Assembly (NCBI RefSeq): GCF_010093595.1
Contig: NW_022985443.1
Coordinates: forward strand, 274,688 to 338,687
DNA from: Mytilinidion resinicola
Taxonomy: Eukaryota; Ascomycota; Dothideomycetes; Mytilinidiales; Mytilinidiaceae
DNA length: 64,000 bases
Reading direction: 5' to 3'
Positions 55,069-64,000 of this stretch are shown here, piece by piece (the first letter of the stretch is position 1; each line of letters starts with the position of its first letter). A program made the translations under genes and the position numbers. Under the pieces are notes generated by a model. That model was given only the letters and a program-made list of their open reading frames with translations. It was not told the origin of the DNA and did not search any database.

Positions 55069-56726
55069 TTACTTGCCGCCGTATGTGAAGTTCCCGAAAC
55101 CACCGCCCGGCGTCATCAGCCCTCCATGCGGACCCGGTGTGCCAGCCAGCCCAGCGGGATTTGTTGTTGGTGTACTGGGTCCGTCGCCGCGATGTGTGCC
55201 GGGCGTGCCGCCGGTGTGGAAGCTCATCATACCTTGTCCGTTCATTCCTTGCTGATATGCGGCTCCGCCTGCCGCCAGCGCCGCCGCTTGAGTTGCTGCT
55301 GATGCAGGGGGAGCGACGCCGGTGAGACCCCACATCTGCCCGTTCATGTCCTCTGGGAGGTTGCCGTCAAAGACCTTCTTGCGAAGCTCCCAGAAGACAC
55401 TACCAGTGAGCCAGGCATCGGATCCGGCAGAGTGCTGCGTGCCTACCCTCTGGCAACCTAGCTCGTCGGCGAGATCTTGGAGGCCCGATTTCTGGCCGAG
55501 ATTTTGAAGGATAGTCGCTGCTTGGCTACCAATAACGCCTTTGTTCATCATCTTGTTGGCATGGCGCCATAGAAACTTGACATCGAGAACATTGGGGAAG
55601 AAGAGATTGACGAGGTGACGGTAGCTGTCTTCGTCCGCGGGCAGTTGCTGACACCAGAGCATCTTGACAAGATATGCGAAATCGTAGCCAGAGTGGAAGG
55701 ATATCCAGTTCACGTCTGTATCAAGGATGAGGCCTGATGTTAACAGCAGCGAGCCAAACTCTTGCGGGTCAATACCATCCTTCGCATGCTTTTCGAAATC
55801 TGCCCCGCTCTTCTTGAGAATCTGAATAGACTCTTCGTTGTACATGTCGTTCTCAAGTGAAAATTGGAAGTTGAAGGTCCATGTGCATGGGCACATGATC
55901 AGATTGTTTGCGTATTGTGGTCGACTAGGAGACTCGATTGCAGAGGACTCGAGCTGGTTCGGGGGTAGATCGCCGTTGACGGAGAATAGTGTTATGCCGA
56001 GTTGTATTATCTTGAGAAGGTCGACATTGCAGCGGACTGTCTGATAGTGGTAGGATGCTTTTGTGTGAAAGTCGCCCATGGGTCGTGCGACTACACCCGG
56101 GAACTCGGTGTCCTCCAATTCAAAGGTGTTAGTATAGTGCTTTAGATTTCCACGAGCCTACCCAAGAAAGGAAAGTTAATACTCAACCTAAAGAATGCAA
56201 AAGCCGGGGCGAATTGCCCAAGATGCATACCTCTAAAACTCAATTCAAATCGCGTGCATCTTGGACTTACCATGCTGATATATGGATACCGTTCCACTAG
56301 AGCCCTCAGAATCTTCATCTCCTGCGCTAGATTCCCCTTCCACACCTCTCTTATCCGCTGGTTGATGCCCTTGCCTCCATCCTGTGCTCTTCCCATAGCC
56401 GCCTCTTGTTGTAGCTGCGCGCCATGCGCGAAGCCCATCTGTGCTGCATGGCTCGCCAGTCCAGTTCCTCCACCTCCTAAACCTCCAGCACCACCTAGTC
56501 CACCTGCGCCGAGTGCCCCTCCTAGGCCCGGATTGGCACCGGGGAAATTGTTTTGTGTGGGTCCGAAGAGGTTGATGTTGTGAGCTTGGCCAGCTGCCCC
56601 CCCAAAGCCTGGATGACCGAGATTTTGTTGGTGCTGTTGGAGGTGTTGCTGCGGATGTAGCTGGTGGTTCGAGAGGTGAGAGAAAGGGTTGGCCTGGGCC
56701 TGGAAGCGCGACACGGCGGGCGGCAT
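55069..56726 (-). CDS. POP2: CCR4-NOT deadenylase subunit POP2/CAF1
   Basis: Two exons (56726-56271 and 56112-55069) give 499 aa. A Gln/Gly/Leu-rich N-terminus (about 110 residues) precedes the RNase D-type nuclease domain. The DEDD residues are visible: DTEFPG (formed across the splice junction), SFHSGYDFAYL, DVKFLW, and HSAGSDAWLT with its His and Asp. The enzyme shortens mRNA poly(A) tails in the cytoplasm as part of CCR4-NOT. The C-terminus is a Gly/Pro/Ala-rich low-complexity tail. The 158-bp intron contains a 10-bp inverted repeat able to form a hairpin. It is divergent from the NDUFB3 gene (390 bp). Confidence 0.95.
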
Positions 56727-57033
56727 GTTGCTATCGTGAACGTAGCTGTGTGGTCCGTTGGGGGCTGCGAGGCGCGTTCATCCGGAGTAATGAGGTGTAT
56801 GTGCGCAGTGAAAGACAGATCAAGGATGAATATTTCAACGGAAGCGATTGCAGTCGAGTGTGATGGCGGCAGGGCGTATAGTCGTTGGTGCTGGGACTGG
56901 CCTTGAAAGGCTTCCAGAGCTCGAGGTATTCATACTGGAAGGCGCGGAACTTGCCGAGCCCGAGCTGCTTGGACGACGACAGCGACTCCCCACCACGACT
57001 CCCTCTCACCACACAGCCTTCCAGAGATACCGT

Positions 57034-57109
57034 GTAAGTGAATATCTCAGCACGTATATAACCGGTTTGTCTGTGGCTCCGGCTGAACAGTTGCTAATCG
57101 CGCCTACAG
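57034..57109 (+). other. Probable 5'-UTR intron of NDUFB3 gene
   Basis: GTAAGTGAAT donor, TGCTAATCG branch site and CGCCTACAG acceptor end eight bases before the ATG at 57117. This is the classical layout of a leader intron. Confidence 0.55.
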
Positions 57110-57116
57110 CTTCACA

Positions 57117-57432
57117 ATGGCTCCAAAAGGACCCTCCATCACCGGCTTCGACCCGCAGAAGTTTGCGGCGGCATCAGGACAGCGAGCGGGCGATCCTTGG
57201 AGGCGAGCGTATGTTTCAGCTCTATCCTCTCCTCCGCAACCTATACGAAGGCCGAGGCTGACCTTCACACAGAGAAGCATGGCGATACACCGGCCCCTTC
57301 ACCCGATTCAACCGATTCAAGAGCGCTTTCCCCGGGCTAGGCATAGCTACCGTCGCATTCGCAGGGTACGTGGCGGTCGAACAGCTATTCTTTAAGACAG
57401 AAGAGCATGGGCATGGCGAAGAGCACCACTGA
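57117..57432 (+). CDS. NDUFB3: Complex I subunit NDUFB3/B12
   Basis: Two exons (57117-57208, 57273-57432) give 83 aa. The conserved core DPWRRAEAWRYTGPFTRFNR, then FKSAFPGLGIATVAFAGYVAVEQLFF, followed by a His/Glu-rich end (HGHGEEHH), is diagnostic of the B12 subunit of mitochondrial NADH dehydrogenase. The hydrophobic stretch is its single membrane helix in the distal membrane arm. A leader intron precedes the ATG. This is the second complex I accessory gene in the window; it shares a divergent promoter with POP2. Confidence 0.93.
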
Positions 57433-58790
57433 GGGTGTCTGCGGGAAGACGGACTGGTGGGCGTGACACAGCGTCGCCGTGACGCTGGCTGTACATATTG
57501 AAGAGGATATCACGCGCCGACACGCTACGGGGTTTTCGGATAGCAGATTTCATGCTCGGGAGCTTCTCCGACGAGGAGAGGCGTGTATCATTGATCTGCG
57601 GCACTTTTCTGAAATCAAAGAAATCACCACCAACCTTGCCAGTCTTTGACACACGCCGTGAAGCATCGTCACGGGACTAACAATACGGAATATTTGAAAG
57701 GTATGATCACCTATATGTCAGCATACCGACTTTACCAATCATGAGGATACCCTTGATTTTCTGTTCACGAGATATGGTCTTTCGAATTTTGGCTACCTAG
57801 ATACAAAAGCCCCGACTACTCTTCGAACCCAAGACAAGGAGGAGGATGAGCGGGTCGTAGGTTTGAAAAGAAGTTGAGCGCCAGCTAAAGGGGCTTGCGT
57901 CGACGACTCACCGGACACGAACAATGTTCAATCTGGTTCTGGCGCGTCTTCGATGTGGAGTTATATCTACTTTGGGCTGGCTTTCCAGATCTGTTGGAAG
58001 GGACGAATGAGGTGATTCTCACACTTTTACCTACATTATACCTAACGACCAAACATTTGCCGTAGTCAAAGTACAATTGTGCTGTCTAATCTTTTTTCTA
58101 CACCCCGGTCTGCCGGTCGAAACTCTACGAAGGTTTCAGATTCCAGGCTCAGAGAAATCCAAACATAATATTAAGGTATTGGCAATGTGCAAGCTTCAGT
58201 CGATACGTCAACGGATTTGAGTCCTGACTTGAACTACACGCCGCAGCTCTGGGCTCAAGATCACGTTGCTACCATGGGTAGAATATTATCCCCGCGGATT
58301 TTAGAATTCTAAGTCCGATGAGCCGTGGTATTCTACGCAGGACTATGGCACGGTGGGAATTGTACAGTGCCTGCATCACACTTCGCTCGTCCCCAACCAA
58401 TTCTCCATCTGTTTGCCTTTGCAGGAGGGGACTTCAACATATGTAAGCATGAAGTAGTTACTATGTTTATACGTGGTCGTCATCATAAGCTGAAACCAAC
58501 ACCACTCAAACCTATGCATTGACGAATTATTGACCTTTTTGGGTATAACGGTGCTGACTTAACAAGGGCGGCGTTATTTCTAGTGCGCCTATCACCTATC
58601 CCCGCATCGTCAGCCATAAGCGCTAGAGGCTGGGTATAAAGCTGTTATAGGTAACAGAGAGCGCTGTCTCAATCCAGCCAGCGCAATCAAAGCTCTTTCC
58701 CCATTACTAAATCTTGCTTACCCCCAAAAGTTTCAATTGAACACTCTTCAGCCTCCCCCCTCTGCTTTCTCTCAGTATACTCTGACCAAC
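57433..58790. other. 1.36-kb intergenic region
   Basis: Small frames near 57.4-57.7 kb overlap the NDUFB3 3' end and have no domain. The right end carries the ALDH promoter. Confidence 0.4.
58635..58640 (+). promoter_or_regulatory. TATA box of ALDH gene
   Basis: TATAAA in GCTGGGTATAAAGCTG, about 150 bp before the ATG at 58791. Confidence 0.4.
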
Positions 58791-60636
58791 ATGGCCGTCA
58801 ACGGAACCAGGGACCACTTGCACAAAGGATTGTTTATCAACAACGAGGTACGGCTCAACTCGCTCACAGAAACTGCCTTCTCTCATTTGTATACTCCGGA
58901 ACCGTTTCCCTAACTTCGCGTAGTATGTTGATGCAAAGAACAAAGAAACACTCACGGTCTCCAACCCCGTCGATGGATCGCTAGTCGCGGAAGGCATCCA
59001 AGTAGCAGGCGAAGCAGATATCGATGCCGCTGTCGAAGCAGCCGAAGCAGCCTACAGAGGCCCTTGGTCTACATGGACCGCCAAAGAGAGGAGCAAGGTC
59101 ATGTTGAAGATGGCCGACCTGATTGAAGCCAATGCGAAAGATCTTGCCCCTCTAGAGACAATCGCCATGGGGCAGCCAGCATGGTTGTCGGAGTTCTTGA
59201 TTGGCGCGGCCGTGGATGCTTGGAGATGTAAGCAGTTTTTCTTTCGTTAATTGAGTTGTGACTCAGCTAACATGCCCCGAGACTACGCAGGATGGACGGA
59301 CAAACTTAGCGGAGAGCAGTTTCCTGCCGATGATGGCAACTACAAGATCGTCCAATATGAGCCGCTCGGTGTTTGCGCGATGATTGGGGCTTGGAATGGG
59401 TCTATGATGTTCCATGCAATGAAGACGTCGGCTGCTGTCGCATCTGGGAATACGGTAGGTCAAGCTTTCAACCTCGAATTGGCTTCACAACCCTGACAAA
59501 TGGACAACTTAGTGCATCTACAAAGGCTCAGAGAAGTCGCCGCTTGGCGTTCTGGCCATGGGAGCTCTGGCGAAGGAAGCTGGTTTCCCGCCCGGCGTCA
59601 TCAACATTGTGACAGGAGCCGGTGCTACAGGAGCTATGCTTGCATCGCACATGAAAATTCGCAAGATAAGTTTCACCGGCTCTGTCTTTGCTGGGAAGAA
59701 GGTGCAGGAGTTAGCTGCGAAGAGCAATCTCAAGCGTGTCACGCTAGAGCTTGGAGGAAAGTCTCCATCCATCATCTTCGAAGATGCAGATATGGAGAAC
59801 GTGCTCACGCAGTAGGTCTATCCATGGCTCGGGATTTTGCACCATACTGACCCGGTATCGCGCAGTCATTCCCAGAACTTCCTGATGAATTCAACTCAAA
59901 TCTGCGTCGGTAAGCCACTAAAAGACGCTCCTTCTCAGTTAAAACACCCGCTAATCCCACCAGCCGCCTCCCGAACCTTTGTTCACGAAAGTATCGCCGA
60001 GAAATTCGTCGAGGGCCTGAAAGCGCGTTTTGAAGCTCTTGGCGACCAGCCCGGCTTCATGGGCCCCTTGGTCGACAAGGCTCAATTTGACCGCGTCACA
60101 GGTTACCTCGAGGTCGGCAAAAAGGAGGCTGAGCTCATCACCGGAGGCTCGCAGAAGGGCAAAAATGGCTTCTTCATCCAGCCTACAATATTCTTGAATC
60201 CTGCCGAAGACGCGCGGATCTACCGTGAGGAGATCTTCGGCCCAGTCATCACCATCAAAACATTCAAGACGGAGGAAGAGGTGGTGAGAATGGCGAATGA
60301 TACTGAGTACGGACTGGCCGGTGAGTGATACCTTTTTGGGTGCTGAGGGTGGATTGCTAATGAGAGGATAGCGTATATTTTCACGAGCGTACTTAGTCGC
60401 GCGCTGCGCATTGCAGGCAAACTAGAGTCGGGCTTAGTGAATATCAACACGTCGACGGCATTTGCGATGTCTGTGCCTTTTGGAGGTTCCAAGCAGAGCG
60501 GTGTTGGGAGAGAGTCTGGTAAGGCGGGGCTTTTGGCGTTCATGGAACCTAAGACTATTCTGATCAAGTAAGTCTCGACAAAGTTGCTCTCTGAAGAACA
60601 AGGCAAAGCTAATGAGATCGTAGCATGAACATTTGA
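58791..60636 (+). CDS. Aldehyde dehydrogenase (NAD(P)+), betaine-aldehyde-dehydrogenase-like
   Basis: Eight exons (58791-58847, 58924-59227, 59282-59454, 59513-59811, 59866-59909, 59964-60320, 60372-60567, 60624-60636) give 480 aa, the normal ALDH length. Motifs: [20 protein letters not shown] of the cofactor site, FTGS, the general base in LELGGKSPS, and the catalytic Cys in [18 protein letters not shown] and the C-terminal [13 protein letters not shown] are also present. It oxidises aldehydes to acids in the cytosol. The last exon is 13 nt (completes Asn, then Met-Asn-Ile-stop). The gene is 723 bp upstream of a copper amine oxidase on the same strand, whose aldehyde product it could consume. 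Confidence 0.94.
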
Positions 60637-61359
60637 TAGGCGAGTACGTTTATGCGACTATAGCTGGAGTTCGACACGTGATATCTAGCAATTTAGGGTT
60701 ATCGCTTGACCCACTTCCGAATTGCTACCTGATGTTTAAAATTCCTCTATGAAAACTTGATTCCTTCGCCATACGTGTTGCTCATAAATACTGAAAAAAC
60801 GAAAGGACGAAGCTTAGTTCTTCATAACATGTGAACGCTTTGTGCAGAGGCTCATAGATGAAAGGCTAAGCCCCATGTAGAAGGTCCACCCGACGACCGC
60901 CCTCATTCCGTCAGACCTCCGCCTACGAACATCCCCTCCTTTCTATGACCAACCAGTTAGTATCGGACAGATAGTAAGTTGCCGAGTTCACCATGAGGCC
61001 CAGACGCCATCATTGGACTTCTTCCAAACCTTGCAGAGCCTGTCATCGAGGAGAGAAGGTCCACGCGATATCACTTAACGCCCCTCCTTACTTCCACCTT
61101 GAGTCAATGCAGTCCTCTTCCTTTATCCATTCGATGACAGTATTATTCTGATAGGATATCTTAACCCCACAGCGGTGATCATTACGAAAGTCATCGACTT
61201 AGTTCTGCCCACGCCCTATCATGGACTAATGTGCGCCGGACACTCCATGCCGCAAAAGCAAACAGCTGGTCGATTCATATATAAGACCCGAATGTCCCCA
61301 AACAAGATTTTGAATTCCCAACCTAGTTTGCCGCAGCCTGAAAGTCTCGTTTTGCAACG
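60637..61359. other. Intergenic region between ALDH and amine oxidase
   Basis: It holds the amine oxidase promoter. No gene was seen. Confidence 0.4.
61278..61286 (+). promoter_or_regulatory. TATA box of amine oxidase gene
   Basis: CATATATAAG lies about 75 bp before the ATG at 61360. Confidence 0.5.
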
Positions 61360-63437
61360 ATGGCACCTCATCCACTTAGCACATTGTCCATCGAGGAGAC
61401 TCGTAGAGCACGAGATGTCGTTCTTGCATCTCACGCTGGTGCAGTCGTCGACTTCCGTGAGATATTCCTCCAAGAACCTGTGAAGGAAGACGTCAAGAGA
61501 TATTTAGATCTGGAACACTCTGCCCGCCTATCACCAACATCACCTCGTCCACCTCGCCTTGCAAAATGCCAGTACGATATCATTGGTAGCGACAGGGTTC
61601 CAGAGTACCACGAATCGATCGTCGATGTAGAGTTAAAGAGGCGAGTGAAGCATGAAGTCATCGGAAAAGAGCACCAAGCAGGTTTGACTCTTTGGGAATT
61701 CGACACGCTTGTCAATGCCTGCAAGGCCTCGCCTCTATTCCAGGAAGCCATTGCCGCACTCAAACTGCCAGAGGGCTTTGAGCTTGTAGTCGAGCCGTGG
61801 CCGTATGGTGGGATGGACCTTGAGCATGAAAACAAGCGTTACTTTCAAGGATTGTGCTTTGCCCAGGACACGCGGTCGAAGAATGTGGATTCGAATTTTT
61901 ACGCCTTTCCTCTGCCATTGATTCCGATCATGGATGCTCATAAAAAAGAAATCGTTCGAATCGACAAACTTGCCACTGGCGGGAAGGGTGATGGCCTTTC
62001 GGAGAAAACACATTCAGAGAAAATCATCGGCCATTGCCAGACATCGGAGTACGTACCGGAGCTGTTAGAAAAGGGTACTCGAAAAGATCTCAAGGCACTC
62101 AACGTGCTTCAACCAGATGGGCCATCATTTAAAGTTTCAAATGAAAACCTGATCGAATGGCAAAAGTGGAGATTCAGGGTTTCCTTCAACCCGCGCGAGG
62201 GAGCTGTTATCCACGATGTCCACTACGACGGAAGGAGTATTCTTTACCGGCTAAGCATCAGCGAGATGACCGTTCCATACGCCGATCCTCGACCTCCGTT
62301 CCACCGGAAGCAAGCATTCGACTTCGGAGATGGTGGAGCAGGCAATTGCGCGAACAACCTCTCTCTTGGCTGTGACTGTCTCGGCGTCATCAAATACTTC
62401 GATGGCGTCGTCATCAGCTCAGATGGAGAGCCAGAAAACCATCCTAACGTTATTTGCCTCCACGAGCAGGACAACGGAATTGGATGGAAACATACCAACT
62501 GGAGGACTGGACGTGCAGTAGTAACTCGCAATCGCGAGCTTGTCGTCCAATTCATCATTACTCTGGCCAACTACGAGTACGTCTTCGCGTACAAGTTTGA
62601 TCAGTCTGGAGGTATCACAATCGAGACCCGAGCTACCGGCATTGTCAGCGTGGTCAATATCGACCCAGGAAAGACCAGCAACTATGGGAACGTTGTCTCT
62701 GGAGGTGTGCTTGCCCAGAACCACCAACATATCTTCTGCGCGCGTATTGATCCAGCCATCGATGGCCACAACAACACCGTCTTACATGAGGAATCGCACA
62801 CTATGCCTTGGGACCAAGCCACAAATCCCCATGGAAACCTCTACGAAGTACGCAAGACGACCGTCCATCGTTCTGCCGGCCTAGACGCGGCCCCACAACA
62901 CAACCGCACCTTCAAGATCATCAATCCGAACAAGACAAACCCCGTCAGCGGAAATCCTGTGGGCTACAAGTTCGTCCCACCCCCAACGCAAAAGCTTCTC
63001 GCATCCCCGGGTTCCATCCAGGCTCAAAGAGCGCTCTTCGCGCAACACCACGTCTGGGTAACCAAGTACAAGGATAATGAGCTCTATGCCGGGGGCCGCT
63101 TCACGCTGCAAAGCCAACTCGAGGTCGACGGCGTGTCGGACGCGGCGAAGAGGAACGATCCGGTGACAAATGAGGATGTAGTTATATGGAGTGTCTTTGG
63201 GCTTACGCATAATCCTAGGGTTGAGGACTGGCCTGTGATGTGAGTTCTTCTGTATGGGACTTAAAAGATCTCTTGCTAATGTTCACGTGCATCAGGCCCG
63301 CCGATATATTCCAGGTGAACTTCCGGCCATCAGATTTCTTCACAGCGAATCCATCTATCGATGTGCCCTCCACCAAAAACTTGTCGTCGCAGCTCGCGAC
63401 GAGTGAGTCATGCTGTGCGGAGCCGGGGAAGCTATGA
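61360..63437 (+). CDS. Copper amine oxidase
   Basis: Two exons (61360-63239, 63296-63437) give 673 aa, the usual length of intracellular or peroxisomal fungal enzymes; no signal peptide is seen. The topaquinone precursor is Tyr405 in NYEY and the catalytic base is Asp321 in AFDFGDGG. Copper ligands are His455 and His457 (NHQHIFCARID), with the third His in GLTHNPRVEDWPVMP, whose end is completed across the intron. It converts primary amines with O2 to aldehyde, ammonia and H2O2. The terminus SCCAEPGKL is close to, but not a clear, PTS1 signal. Together with the ALDH upstream it could supply nitrogen from amines. Confidence 0.96.
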
Positions 63438-64000
63438 GTATGGGATGGGTGAGGTTGATGAGTCAAGGATACAGAGACCGGCCACAAGTCTATGCACGCC
63501 CGTTTGCCACTGCTTGGGGTGCCCCGAAGGGCTTTTAGATCTCCAAATGTGCTGTCAAGGTCGAGGTAGTGGATATTAGGCTGCACCTTCACCAACTGAC
63601 CACCTGTTAGCCAGGGCACCCTCACAGCGGTGTCAAGTGGGCAAGATTGGAGCCGAGCAGCGACGAATCCATGTGCCCAGACTTATAGCCTAGTACTATA
63701 TTAGTAGACATGTATGAATCTTCTTTTCTGGGTTTCTGCACTCGTGGTCCGTGTGTAATCCTATGCCATTGCTTGTATTGCTCCGACGATATTTCTAGAG
63801 TCTAGACCTGAATGTTGATATAGTGATGTATGCCTGAACAGTAGCCTCAATGAAGCGAGTCGTGACGCTGAAAGAAAGCCAAGTATTAGTATTAGGATTA
63901 GTATGCCCTCTGAGGAAACAGCATAGATCTTCCATTTTCGAACGGAATACGTGATAGATTTGAAGGTATCACGTGACCCGATTGCCGGCGCTAAGAAACC
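63438..64000. other. 3' flank with repeat copy B
   Basis: Apart from the repeat copy, no gene or element was recognised up to the window edge. Confidence 0.45.
63489..63694 (+). repeat. Dispersed repeat copy B (longest copy)
   Basis: The left part (TCTATGCACGCCCG, CTGCTTGGGGTGCCCCGA) matches the short copies at 7.6, 9.0, 10.2 and 14.5 kb. The rest matches copy A at 16 kb to the shared end AGACTTATAGCCTAG. This copy links the short and long forms into one family. Confidence 0.7.

Noticed and set aside
1..64000. TGA recoded as a sense codon
   Set aside because: TGA ends several intact genes (PhyH, RPC19, NDUFB3, ALDH, amine oxidase) and other loci also carry TAG or TAA. Nonsense mutation explains the data better.
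1..64000. CRISPR arrays, bacterial operons, ribosome binding sites, viral genes
   Set aside because: Spliceosomal introns and gene content show a fungal nuclear locus. No regularly spaced repeats or viral proteins were seen.

Overview
The window is nuclear DNA of a filamentous ascomycete (Pezizomycotina). Genes are interrupted by short introns, mostly 43-85 bp, with CTAAC-type branch sites. The gene content is typical of these fungi: Zn2Cys6 regulator, MFS transporters, phytanoyl-CoA dioxygenase, NACHT-type STAND protein, copper amine oxidase and secreted Cys-rich proteins. A Dothideomycete-like species is my guess, not something the sequence proves. Exon models were built by eye from reading phase, GT/GC-AG borders and branch sites; most complete models close to whole codon numbers.

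Layout. (1) 0.65-15.8 kb is a metabolic or secondary-metabolism-like neighbourhood: a broken NAD(P)-dependent reductase, an FAD monooxygenase, an alpha/beta-hydrolase esterase, a regulator with two zinc clusters, a PhyH dioxygenase, a sugar-type MFS permease and a DHA1-type MFS transporter. No PKS, NRPS or terpene-synthase backbone gene is present. (2) 16-25 kb is accessory and decaying: a small J-like protein with HPH in place of HPD, a coiled-coil gene broken by a 14-bp tandem repeat, and a NACHT/STAND gene with four in-frame stops. (3) 25.5-28.8 kb is a compact housekeeping block of two divergent pairs: HIS3/RPC19 and the complex I LYR subunit/BUD31. (4) 28.8-31.2 kb is gene-poor and repeat-rich, followed by a forkhead regulator with about 2.5 kb of empty upstream DNA. 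(5) 36-38.8 kb holds a secreted Thr-rich protein and an unknown protein. (6) 39.7-46.7 kb holds two tandem paralogous coiled-coil genes with the same four-exon layout; the first has an in-frame TGA, the second is intact (999 aa). The broken gene at 17.4-19.9 kb appears to be a third relative. (7) 47-52.6 kb has a secreted Cys-rich protein, a secreted HExxH metallopeptidase-like protein and an F-box/2EXR-like protein. (8) 53.3-54.0 kb is a dead protein kinase. (9) 55-57.4 kb has the divergent pair POP2/CAF1 and NDUFB3. (10) 58.8-63.4 kb pairs an aldehyde dehydrogenase with a copper amine oxidase, a plausible two-step amine-to-acid route.

Two themes stand out. First, a short dispersed repeat differing between copies mainly by transitions lies inside unusually long introns of three genes (regulator, PhyH, second MFS) and also in flanks at 10.2, 16.0 and 63.6 kb. 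Second, at least four accessory loci carry premature in-frame stops in otherwise continuous frames. Nearly all of these stops can be explained by C-to-T changes (CAG to TAG, CGA to TGA, CAA to TAA), as repeat-induced mutation or cytosine deamination would produce.
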